From NCBI GenBank assembly GCA_965229785.1, contig CBDDJS010000001.1:3162001-3226000 (forward strand): a DNA stretch of 64,000 bases. Direction: 5' to 3'. The DNA is from JAWPMT01 sp965229785. GTDB taxonomy: Bacteria; Bacteroidota; Bacteroidia; Cytophagales; Cyclobacteriaceae. Position numbers and translations under genes: made by a program. Below, piece by piece: positions 9,513 to 17,160 of the stretch. The notes under the pieces are model-generated. The model saw nothing but the letters and a program-made list of their open reading frames with translations, searched no databases and was not told where the DNA came from. Each line of letters starts with the position of its first letter. Within the stretch, counting starts at the first letter, position 1.

Positions 9513-11607
9513 GGGTCAGTTTGATTTTTGTGCTTTCGGTAACATTGGTGCCAGGCAATAAGGATTGCGTGCTTACACGCCCCCTACCCTTGCTTTGTAC
9601 TTGTATACCCAGGTTTTCCAGAACATACAGTGCATCCCTTAGGGTCATGCCTCTCACGTCAGGCACTTTATTACCCTGTACATTGTTTGGTGTCCAATAA
9701 ACGGCTTGCCCTGAAACCTTGGTTTTTACCCAACTTTCGGCAGCTGCTTGTGAATGATTAGAGATACCCAACTCATTACACAGGTATTTCAGGTCATTGT
9801 GATTACCAGAGCGGATCACCGGAAAAACGCCAGCAAACTCCTCGTACGAAGGAGCCATGTAATCATGCAGATCCACCTCTAAAGCAGCGATTTTATCCAC
9901 AATGTCTTTGAAGACAGGAGCCGCAACGTCACTGCCGTAGATATTGAACCCTTTAGGATTATCAATCACGACAATACAACTGTATCGCGGAGATTCCGCC
10001 GGGAAATATCCGGCAAATGAGGTGTAGTATTGATTGATGTATTTTCCATTCTTCACCTTTTTAGCTGTTCCGGTTTTACCAGCAATTCTGTATTGGCTAT
10101 CAAAAATGTTCTTCGCCGTACCACGCTCAACCACACCTTCAAGCATCTTTCGCACCTTCTTCAGGGTATTCGCGGAACAGATCCTATCGTTCAGTACTTT
10201 GGTATCAAAACGTTCAATGGCTTTGTCCGCTTTGCGTACAGATTTCACAATCAGTGGCTGAACCATCTTGCCTTCATTAGCCACGGCATTGAACAAGGTC
10301 AAGGTCTGAAGAGGAGTCATTTTCAACTCATACCCGTGGGACATCCACGGCAATGTGGTGCCACTCCAGGTAGAATCTTTTGGCGTCTTAATATACGGCT
10401 TCCCTTCACCAACCATCTGAAAACCAAGCGGTTGGGACAATCCCATTTTATTGAGATAATTAATGTATTTCTGAGGATCACTATTGAAATGATGGCTGAT
10501 CAGTTTGGCTGTACCAATGTTCGAAGATTTCTCAAATACCTCCTGGACCGTCAAAATTCCATAGCCTCCGGGCTTATGATCCTTCATCACCTCATCAAAA
10601 AAGTGATAAACGCCATTTCCGGTGTGAACTGTATCAGTCAGGGCAATATCTTTCTCTTCAAACAAAGCGATCATACTGGCTAACTTGAATGTTGAGCCCG
10701 GCTCTCGCGATCCCTGACTACCTACTGCATAGTTGTAGGTCTCGAAATAATTACCTCTTTTGTCTCTGGAAAGGTTGGACATGGCTTTGATCTCACCCGT
10801 CGCTACTTCCATCAATACCGCGACACCATAATCAGCTTTGTGTTGGGTCAATGCTTTTAATAGCGCGTCTTCAGTAATGTCCTGCAAGTTGACATTGAGT
10901 GTCGTTTCAATGTCCAGACCATCTACCGGGGCTACTTCGGAACCATCAAAAACAGGTCGCTGGCCTCCGCCTACCATTTTTTGATAAAGCGCTTTCCCAT
11001 CTTTTCCGGCGAGTTGTCTGTTGAAGCTATATTCTAATCCAACTGTGCCACGGTTCTCTTCATTGACACGACCCACTGTTCGATAGCCTAAACGCGAAAA
11101 AGGTAGCTTTCTCTTTTCTACCTTTTCAAAAATGATTCCTCCGCGAAGCTGGCCTTTCCTGAAGATTGGCCAATCCTCCATCATCTTCTTTTCCTGGTAG
11201 CCTATCTCTTGCCGATTTAGTACCAGATATTGCCGTTTCTGCCTCCTCGCATCCAGGATCTTCTTTTTATACTGATACCTGGACTGATCTTTATAAAAGC
11301 GGGACAGCAATATGGAAAGTGAATCAATTTGATTGTTCATCAACTCATCTGCCGGCACCATGGGATCCATGGCCACCTTATAATAGGGCAGTGAAGTGGC
11401 CAGTAAGCTTCCATTATCAGAATAAATATTCCCTCTGGTCGCTGGGATCTTTTCCACACTCAGGCTCAGTTGGTCACCGAGCTTTCTCCATTTTTCACCT
11501 TGCACGAACTGCACGGTCGCCAATCGATAGACAATGGCCAATGAAAACAGAAAAACCACCAAAAAGGAGACTCTCACTCGAATCAATATGGACTTCTTGA
11601 TGCTCAT
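9505..11607 (-). CDS. ftsI: Division transpeptidase (class B PBP, FtsI/SpoVD-like) with C-terminal PASTA domain
   Basis: D,D-transpeptidase that cross-links septal peptidoglycan as the partner of FtsW. The 700-aa protein has an N-terminal membrane anchor (about 8-32), a PBP dimerisation domain starting at IPATRGNIYSDNG, and a transpeptidase domain with all three active-site motifs: STFK (305-308, nucleophile Ser305), SSN (361-363) and KTG (511-513). A single PASTA domain begins at VPDVRGMTLRDAL (about 648) and runs to the C-terminus. PASTA domains on the division PBP are usual in Bacteroidota. The start overlaps the ftsL-like gene by 4 bp. Confidence 0.97.
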   Translation of the reverse strand: MSIKKSILIRVRVSFLVVFLFSLAIVYRLATVQFVQGEKWRKLGDQLSLSVEKIPATRGNIYSDNGSLLATSLPYYKVAMDPMVPADELMNNQIDSLSILLSRFYKDQSRYQYKKKILDARRQKRQYLVLNRQEIGYQEKKMMEDWPIFRKGQLRGGIIFEKVEKRKLPFSRLGYRTVGRVNEENRGTVGLEYSFNRQLAGKDGKALYQKMVGGGQRPVFDGSEVAPVDGLDIETTLNVNLQDITEDALLKALTQHKADYGVAVLMEVATGEIKAMSNLSRDKRGNYFETYNYAVGSQGSREPGSTFKLASMIALFEEKDIALTDTVHTGNGVYHFFDEVMKDHKPGGYGILTVQEVFEKSSNIGTAKLISHHFNSDPQKYINYLNKMGLSQPLGFQMVGEGKPYIKTPKDSTWSGTTLPWMSHGYELKMTPLQTLTLFNAVANEGKMVQPLIVKSVRKADKAIERFDTKVLNDRICSANTLKKVRKMLEGVVERGTAKNIFDSQYRIAGKTGTAKKVKNGKYINQYYTSFAGYFPAESPRYSCIVVIDNPKGFNIYGSDVAAPVFKDIVDKIAALEVDLHDYMAPSYEEFAGVFPVIRSGNHNDLKYLCNELGISNHSQAAAESWVKTKVSGQAVYWTPNNVQGNKVPDVRGMTLRDALYVLENLGIQVQSKGRGRVSTQSLLPGTNVTESTKIKLTLG

Positions 11608-11966
11608 TCTTCGATCCTTCTCACTTTAGTAGGTGCTTCTTTCGTTTCGATAAGGCCTATTCTTTCGGCCTGTTTGGCCACTTCCGATTGCTTACTCGCA
11701 AACATGTAGTCGGCTTTCAATGAGATAAAATCAGCCTGTAAGTCATTGACTTCCGCTTCAAGCTGAGTGATGTTCCGGATTTTCTTTTCAGCAAGGTGAC
11801 GATTACCGATGTAGATCACACTTAGGCAGGTGATGAACAAAATCTGAGGCATGAACCGAACATGGATCACCTCCGCCATCGTCTGATCGATGCGCAAGAA
11901 TTTCTCCAGCCAGGTAAATATCCCGGTGTTCTCGCCTTTGGGTAGTTTATAAGTGTTCGTTGCCAT
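11604..11966 (-). CDS. FtsL-like divisome protein
   Basis: Small bitopic membrane protein of 120 aa placed exactly where ftsL lies in dcw clusters, between rsmH (20-bp overlap) and ftsI (4-bp overlap). It has a cytoplasmic head of about 45 residues, one membrane segment (IHVRFMPQILFITCLSVIYI region), then a leucine-rich coiled coil (ITQLEAEVNDLQADFISLKA). FtsL recruits FtsW and FtsI together with FtsB. Sequence conservation is very low in this family, so the assignment rests on position, size and topology. Confidence 0.85.
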   Translation of the reverse strand: MATNTYKLPKGENTGIFTWLEKFLRIDQTMAEVIHVRFMPQILFITCLSVIYIGNRHLAEKKIRNITQLEAEVNDLQADFISLKADYMFASKQSEVAKQAERIGLIETKEAPTKVRRIEE

Positions 11967-12879
11967 TTCTTTTCTCTGCTATTCTCAGCTTCGCGCTGCG
12001 CGATCTGTTATTTACATTTATTTCATCCTGAGCAGGCACAATGGGCTTTCTGTTGACCGGATCCATCGGTCTCAACAGATTACCATAGAAGTCTTTTTCC
12101 TGTTTTCCTTTAAAATTTCCGGTATTCACGAAGTTTTTGACCAGTCGATCTTCCAGTGAATGATAGCTGATGACTGCCAATCTTCCACTTGGCTTCAAAA
12201 CCTCCACTGACTGCTCCAGCATATCTTTCACGGCTCCCATTTCATCATTCACTTCGATTCGGATAGCCTGATAGAGCTGTGCCAGATACTTCACTTCCTT
12301 TCCTTTTGGCGCCACTTTCAGTGCCGCTTCTTTCAATTGCTCCGTTCGTTCCAACTTACGTTCCGTTCTCGCCTGCACAATCCTCGATGCGAGGGTCCGG
12401 GCATTTTTGATCTCTCCATACGCACTGAATAAATGGATAAGATCGGCCTCGCTGCTTTCATTGATCACTTCAATGGCGGTTTTCCTCTGACGCTGATCCA
12501 TTCGCATGTCCAGCTCACTTTCGAAACGGGTGGAAAAACCGCGATCAGCCTGGTCGAACTGATGAAAGGAGACACCCAGGTCAGCCAGAATGCCGTCAAC
12601 TTGAGTAACTCCGTGAAACCTCAGGTACTTCTTCAGGTGCCTGAAATTGGATTCAATAAATGTGAAAGAACGATCCCGCTTATCCTCCATCAGAGGTTTT
12701 GCGTTGGTCTTTGCGTCAGCATCCTGATCAAAGACGAGTAATTTTCCGGTTGTGAGCTGGTCAAAAATGGCTTTTGAATGGCCTCCTCCACCGAAGGTGA
12801 CATCCACATAAGTACCCTCCGGATCGATGTTCAGCCCGGTCATGCACTCTTCAAGTAGCGCTGGAACGTGATACTCCAT
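11947..12879 (-). CDS. rsmH: 16S rRNA (cytosine-1402-N4)-methyltransferase RsmH
   Basis: SAM-dependent methyltransferase (formerly MraW) acting on C1402 of 16S rRNA. The 310-aa protein starts MEYHVPALLEEC and has the SAM-binding motif VDVTFGGGGHSKAIF near residues 25-40, DGILADLGVSFHQFD, ERGFS-like DRGFSTR, and the C-terminal AVISYHSLEDRLVKNF motif typical of the family. It lies 6 bp downstream of mraZ and overlaps the ftsL-like gene by 20 bp. Confidence 0.98.
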   Translation of the reverse strand: MEYHVPALLEECMTGLNIDPEGTYVDVTFGGGGHSKAIFDQLTTGKLLVFDQDADAKTNAKPLMEDKRDRSFTFIESNFRHLKKYLRFHGVTQVDGILADLGVSFHQFDQADRGFSTRFESELDMRMDQRQRKTAIEVINESSEADLIHLFSAYGEIKNARTLASRIVQARTERKLERTEQLKEAALKVAPKGKEVKYLAQLYQAIRIEVNDEMGAVKDMLEQSVEVLKPSGRLAVISYHSLEDRLVKNFVNTGNFKGKQEKDFYGNLLRPMDPVNRKPIVPAQDEINVNNRSRSAKLRIAEKRNGNEHL

Positions 12880-12885
12880 CGCCTG

Positions 12886-13326
12886 TTATTCGTCGAGGTA
12901 TTTCTGAGCCAACTCAGACATATCAGCATCCGGGATTGACTCACTTTCAAGTACCTCCGGATTCCATATTTCAACATAGTTGCCCACACCAATCAGCAAC
13001 GCTTCTTTTTCGATGCTGGCATGAGCAAGCATAGCTTTGGGGATCAAAATCCTACCCGCACTGTCCAGCTCTACCTGGGCTATGCTCTTGAAAAACATTC
13101 TCTTCAGCCTTCTTTGCTCGGGGTTAAAATCACTTAGGGAAGATATCCTGTTATGGAGCTTCTTGTACTCCAACATAGGATATAACGTGAGATTAGACTC
13201 AAAGCCCTTTCTCAGGACGAGCTCGTTGGAAGAAACCTCGGGAAGATTGGCCTTAATCTTTGCAGGTAAGACCAACCTCCCCTTAGTATCCAACTTACAC
13301 TCAAACTCGCTTGTAAAAAACGCCAT
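12886..13326 (-). CDS. mraZ: Transcriptional regulator MraZ
   Basis: DNA-binding protein with two AbrB-like (SpoVT) swapped-hairpin domains, each with a D-x-x-G-R signature: DTKGRLVLPAKI near residue 13 and DSAGRILIPKAM near 88. MraZ forms ring oligomers and in characterised bacteria binds TGGGN direct repeats upstream of its own operon, usually repressing it. The 146-aa length is normal. It is the first gene of the dcw operon here, and matching repeats lie 56-80 bp upstream of its start codon. Confidence 0.98.
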   Translation of the reverse strand: MAFFTSEFECKLDTKGRLVLPAKIKANLPEVSSNELVLRKGFESNLTLYPMLEYKKLHNRISSLSDFNPEQRRLKRMFFKSIAQVELDSAGRILIPKAMLAHASIEKEALLIGVGNYVEIWNPEVLESESIPDADMSELAQKYLDE

Positions 13327-13382
13327 ATGAGCCTAAAAAATATAAACCACCAGTGCTAAGATAGACAAAATCAGACATTTTA

Positions 13383-13397
13383 CACCACTTTCCCCCA
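13383..13397 (-). promoter_or_regulatory. MraZ-type operator upstream of mraZ
   Basis: On the minus strand this reads TGGGG-GAAAG-TGGTG, which is two TGGGN-like boxes with a 5-nt spacer (10-bp period), matching the known MraZ box architecture. A degenerate third box, TGTCT, follows at the same spacing (13377-13373). The site is 56 bp upstream of the mraZ ATG, where autoregulation is expected. I could not identify a clear Bacteroidota -33/-7 promoter next to it. Confidence 0.65.
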
Positions 13398-13464
13398 CTT
13401 CACTACACAATTTTTCTATTATAACTCAAAAACATCAAATTATTGTGTTAAATCAGCGATAAAA

Positions 13465-13484
13465 GCCCATTGGGCTAAATGGGC
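13465..13484. repeat. Short inverted repeat between mraZ and the esterase-like gene
   Basis: GCCCATT (13465-13471) and AATGGGC (13478-13484) form a 7-bp inverted repeat with a 6-nt loop. An overlapping alternative pairing, AGCCCA/TGGGCT, also exists. The segment contains two TGGGC boxes 9 bp apart, close to but not at the 10-bp MraZ period. No T-tract follows, so it is not a good terminator. It could be an operator or chance. Confidence 0.35.
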
Positions 13485-13559
13485 ATATATGAGGCAGTTA
13501 GCATAAAAACGGCTTGAAAATGAGGTTTTTAAATAATTTTTCAACGCATTTACAAAATG

Positions 13560-13585
13560 GTGGGGAAAAGTGGGGATTTAGGGAA
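13560..13585 (+). promoter_or_regulatory. Second MraZ-like box array, plus-strand orientation
   Basis: The sequence GTGGGGAAAAGTGGGGA gives two perfect TGGGN boxes with exactly 5 nt between them (13561 and 13571). A third degenerate box, GGGAA, starts at 13581 in phase. It is on the opposite strand from the site next to mraZ and about 165 bp further away, in the 481-bp gap (13327-13807) before the esterase-like gene. It may be a second MraZ operator or mark an upstream divergent promoter. I saw nothing else clear in this gap apart from the small inverted repeat. Confidence 0.5.
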
Positions 13586-13807
13586 GGTTTACTCAAATGA
13601 GTGTCCTCCGATTTTTCTTTATGCGATTTTTCAGTCGGTTGAAAAGGTTTGGGGTTGATTCAGATATTCTCCTTGATGCGGAAGCTTCAACTCCCATTAG
13701 CCTTATGATTAGTCAGAGTTCGCTATTTTGGTGAAAGTTTGACCATGAAGCGCATATACCATATAACCGCCTGCTTTTTTGATATTAGCCTCAATCAATC
13801 GCTCAAT

Positions 13808-15055
13808 ATGAAAAAGAACATTTATGTGCTGGTTAGGGTGATGCTAATTATAATGGCAGCCACTTCAGTAAAAGGACAAATTCTGTCGGAACGGGAAATC
13901 TTAAACATTGAGAAAAATGCTACAGACATCTCCGTCGATGAGCAATACCGCCACGGAAACTGGCAGTCGCTCATTGAGAAAGTAAAGCATAAACGAATCG
14001 TACTGGTCGGAGAATTAAATCACGGAAGTAAAGAAAACTTCAAGGTCCGGAATGATTTGATTCAATCCTTGCATGAAAGAGCGGGGTTTGATGTCATTCT
14101 TTTTGAGGCCGGACTCGGAGAAGTACATGTCGTTGATTTACTCAAAACAAAGTTATCATCAGAAGTAAAGACTTACAGTTTGATGAGTCAATGGCAAAAC
14201 AAAGCATTTTCTGACCTGTTTTCCTATGCACAATCTGAAAATATGGCTGTTGGAGGCTTTGATATACAAAGAGGGTTTGGAGGTTTCTTTGACGGAATAT
14301 TCGAAGAAGCTTGTCGAAAACATGGTATTGATTCGATGGCATATCAAAATCTGGAAAAGGAATTTGTAAACCAGAAAAAGATACTGGCCAATAGCAATTC
14401 AGAATACGAGGAAGTCTATCCGGAGGCGAATAGACTCCTCACCTCTTATCAAGCTATCTATGAGGTTTTGGAAGCGGCGAACCCTTCCACTACTCAAGCG
14501 CATTTTGTCCTTAAAACAATAGAAAACCGCATCGACTATTTAACGTATATGCTTGCCTTTGCTAATGACAAAAACTGGAGTAAGCGGTGGGCAGCAAGAG
14601 ATCTAGGCATGGCAAAAAACGTGAAATGGCTGCTTGACGATGTGTTCAAAGATGAAAAAGTGATCATCGTCGCTCATAACTTTCATATTGCAAAACACAA
14701 TGAGCAGGAAGAAGTGATGGGTGAATACTTGAAAGAGGATTTTGATACTGAGATGTACAGCATTGGCACCTTCATAGGAACTGGCCATTATTGGCAAAGT
14801 GGTCAACCCAAAGAAATAGTACCCGTCGATCGTGAATCACCTGACATTAAGCATATCATCCAAGCGTTGGACGGGCGCGTTCACTTTATGGACATCTCAA
14901 ATGAAGCACCGAGTCGCGATGCCTGGATGGATAAAAAGATATTGGTCAACGATTCCTTTATCAACCTAAGCGGTGGGAATGAGTTGATTTTATCTAAGTG
15001 GTTTGATGGAATTATCCTCATTGATAAGTCAACCATTCCGGAAAAACATCATTAG
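13808..15055 (+). CDS. Erythromycin-esterase-like secreted protein
   Basis: Predicted hydrolase of the erythromycin esterase (Ere) superfamily. The ATG at 13808 is chosen because it gives a signal peptide ending near VKGQ; an upstream in-frame ATG at 13739 would bury it. The 415-aa product has the family motif VGELNHGSKE near residues 66-75, FEAGLGEV shortly after, and HNFHIAKHNEQEE near 290, which correspond to the conserved His and Glu residues of the fold. Many family members do not inactivate macrolides, so a resistance role is not claimed. It stands alone on the plus strand after the dcw promoter region. Confidence 0.82.
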   Translation: MKKNIYVLVRVMLIIMAATSVKGQILSEREILNIEKNATDISVDEQYRHGNWQSLIEKVKHKRIVLVGELNHGSKENFKVRNDLIQSLHERAGFDVILFEAGLGEVHVVDLLKTKLSSEVKTYSLMSQWQNKAFSDLFSYAQSENMAVGGFDIQRGFGGFFDGIFEEACRKHGIDSMAYQNLEKEFVNQKKILANSNSEYEEVYPEANRLLTSYQAIYEVLEAANPSTTQAHFVLKTIENRIDYLTYMLAFANDKNWSKRWAARDLGMAKNVKWLLDDVFKDEKVIIVAHNFHIAKHNEQEEVMGEYLKEDFDTEMYSIGTFIGTGHYWQSGQPKEIVPVDRESPDIKHIIQALDGRVHFMDISNEAPSRDAWMDKKILVNDSFINLSGGNELILSKWFDGIILIDKSTIPEKHH

Positions 15056-15100
15056 TTGTTTAATTAGAAATTTGAAACCTCAGAATTTAAGAATTGCATC

Positions 15101-15709
15101 ATGTTTGTAACACGTGGTTTTAAAGGCAAAAGGAGATCAGAGGACAAAGAAAAGCGTACGCCTCCTGGCCAGCACCTTACCGATGACTTTCCCGTACTGA
15201 CCGCCGGGCCCACCCAATATCTCCCATTAAAGGACTGGCGTTTTGGCATTTCCGGTCTGGTCAGTGAGCCCAGAGAATGGAGTTATCAGGAAATGCGAAA
15301 ACTTGGCCTCCAGGAATTCACCTGTGACATCCACTGCGTAACTTCATGGAGCAAATTAGATACGCAATGGGAAGGCATGAGTATCGAAAAATTGCTGAAC
15401 CTGGTGAATGTAGATCCCGCTGCCAATTTCGCACTTGTTTCGTGCTATGGCGGCTATACCACCAACCTTCCATTAGAAGATCTTTTGGGCGATAAGGCAT
15501 TCATAGGGTTCAATTTCGATGGTTATCCTTTATCTGCTGAACATGGAGGGCCAGCCCGACTCGTGGTTCCACACCTTTATTTCTGGAAAAGCGCCAAGTG
15601 GGTCAAACACATCGAACTTCTGGCAACAGACAAAAAAGGGTTCTGGGAAGAGATTGGTTATCACGATTATGGAGACCCCTGGCTCGAACAACGCTACGAA
15701 GGGGATTAA
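15101..15709 (+). CDS. Sulfite-oxidase-like molybdopterin oxidoreductase
   Basis: Predicted molybdenum-cofactor enzyme of the sulfite oxidase / YedY (MsrP) superfamily. The 202-aa protein has the molybdopterin-binding domain with the likely Mo-ligand Cys79 in CDIHCVTSWSK, then DTQWEGMSIEKLL, YGGYTTNLPLEDLL and the GGPARLVVPHLYFWKSAKWV segment. No signal peptide is present, so it should be cytoplasmic, unlike MsrP. The reductase gene follows after 3 bp and msrA a little further on. The substrate is unknown. Confidence 0.88.
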   Translation: MFVTRGFKGKRRSEDKEKRTPPGQHLTDDFPVLTAGPTQYLPLKDWRFGISGLVSEPREWSYQEMRKLGLQEFTCDIHCVTSWSKLDTQWEGMSIEKLLNLVNVDPAANFALVSCYGGYTTNLPLEDLLGDKAFIGFNFDGYPLSAEHGGPARLVVPHLYFWKSAKWVKHIELLATDKKGFWEEIGYHDYGDPWLEQRYEGD

Positions 15710-15712
15710 ATC

Positions 15713-16441
15713 ATGGGTAAACCTATCAAATGGCAAATCGGGACCGTAGTTGAGATCAATGACGAAACCCCAAAAGCAAGGAGTATCACACTGCGATTGC
15801 CGGATTGGACCCCTCACCTACCTGGCCAGCACTACAACCTGAGACTTACAGCTGCTGACGGTTATCAAGCCATGAGATCGTATTCCGTAGCCACAGGGTT
15901 AGGGCTGTCCGATCAAATCCAGTTAACGATCGATCGTGTGCCCAATGGAGAGGTGTCGGAATTCATTCACGAAGTTTTGGAAGTCGGTGATCAACTGGAA
16001 GTGCGTGGACCGATTGGAGGATATTTCATCTGGAAGCCAGAAATCCGAAAGAAGTTATTGTTGATTGGAGGCGGATCTGGAATCGTCCCTTTGATGTCTA
16101 TCCTGAGAAGTCAAGCTGGAAATCATCCAGCAAAAATGCTATACAGTGCGCAATCACCTGAATTAGCGATCTATAAAAAGGAATTAGACCATTTTGCCAA
16201 AAAGGAATGGTTTGACCTGCATTATACCTTCACTCGCTCACAACCAGAAGGATGGACCGGTAATGCCAGACGTGTTGATCATGAAATGATCATGGAACTC
16301 GTAAAAGGTGAAAACCTGAAAGGTTGCATGGCTTACGTTTGTGGGCCTACGGCATTCGTTGAATTTGTGGCCAATACCTTAAAAGAGGAAGGTATGATGC
16401 CCGCTTATATCCGAACGGAACGATTCGGCCCCAGTACTTAA
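15713..16441 (+). CDS. Ferredoxin-NADP reductase-type flavoprotein
   Basis: Predicted FAD- and NAD(P)H-binding reductase of 242 aa. The FAD-binding barrel carries MRSYSVATGLG (the RxYS motif) near residue 60, and the nucleotide-binding half begins with GGGSGIVPLMSIL near 118. Late motifs are YVCGPTAFVE and RTERFG. There is no iron-sulfur domain, so it probably hands electrons directly to a partner. The 3-bp gap after the molybdopterin oxidoreductase makes that protein the likely partner. Confidence 0.88.
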   Translation: MGKPIKWQIGTVVEINDETPKARSITLRLPDWTPHLPGQHYNLRLTAADGYQAMRSYSVATGLGLSDQIQLTIDRVPNGEVSEFIHEVLEVGDQLEVRGPIGGYFIWKPEIRKKLLLIGGGSGIVPLMSILRSQAGNHPAKMLYSAQSPELAIYKKELDHFAKKEWFDLHYTFTRSQPEGWTGNARRVDHEMIMELVKGENLKGCMAYVCGPTAFVEFVANTLKEEGMMPAYIRTERFGPST

Positions 16442-16553
16442 GGCTGGCACAAAAAATCAAAACTGGAAAAATGAACATGAAGAAGAACTTTTGGTTACCC
16501 AGATTGTCTTATATAACTATGTTCTTTGTACGGTGAAGTTCAAATAAAATGTC

Positions 16554-17057
16554 ATGAATCTTAAAAAAGCATATTTAGCAGGGGGATGTTTCTGGGGGAT
16601 GGAAGATTTATTCAGAACTCGTCCTGGAGTTACGGACACTGAAGTTGGCTATATCGGTGGCGAAAATAATCATCCCACGTATCGCAATCACCCCGGTCAT
16701 GCAGAAGGGCTGGAGATCACTTACAACCCCGAAGCAACTTCATTTACGGAGCTGCTTGACTACTTTTTCAGAATTCACAACCCCACCACACTGAATCGGC
16801 AAGGTAATGACATTGGTTCCAGCTATCGTTCGGCGATCTTTTTCCAGGATGAAGTGGAGTTGGAAGCATCCAGAAAGATGATCGAAATCGTAAACGCTTC
16901 AAACGTCTGGGAAGGACCAGTGGCCACTACCCTCGAACCTTACAGCAAATTTTGGCCAGCTGAGCCTGAACATCAGGATTACCTGGTACGAATCCCAAAT
17001 GGCTATACTTGTCATTTTGAGCGGTTCCAACAAAGCTTTCTGGAATTAGCCAAATAA
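16554..17057 (+). CDS. msrA: Peptide-methionine (S)-S-oxide reductase MsrA
   Basis: Reduces methionine-S-sulfoxide in proteins and free methionine. The 167-aa protein starts with the diagnostic GGCFWGMED active-site motif (nucleophile Cys12), then VTDTEVGYIGG, HAEGLEITYNP, FFRIHNPTT and GNDIGSSYRSAIFF. A recycling Cys is present late in the sequence (NGYTCHFERF). It lies 112 bp after the reductase gene in the same direction, forming a plausible oxidative-repair neighbourhood. Confidence 0.97.
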   Translation: MNLKKAYLAGGCFWGMEDLFRTRPGVTDTEVGYIGGENNHPTYRNHPGHAEGLEITYNPEATSFTELLDYFFRIHNPTTLNRQGNDIGSSYRSAIFFQDEVELEASRKMIEIVNASNVWEGPVATTLEPYSKFWPAEPEHQDYLVRIPNGYTCHFERFQQSFLELAK

Positions 17058-17160
17058 GGGGGATACGTTATCCACATAGATAGTTAAAATCAGACAGTCC
17101 GCAGTACGCTTCATAGAGAAAACCAATGGCACGATCATTGGATCGGAAGTTTATTAGCTC

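Noticed and set aside
13739..13807. Upstream in-frame ATG for the erythromycin-esterase-like gene
   Set aside because: It would place 23 residues before a clear signal peptide; the ATG at 13808 fits better.
17061..17073. GGATA-CGT-TATCC hairpin between msrA and the CadC-like gene
   Set aside because: A 5-bp stem without a T-tract is too weak to call as a terminator.
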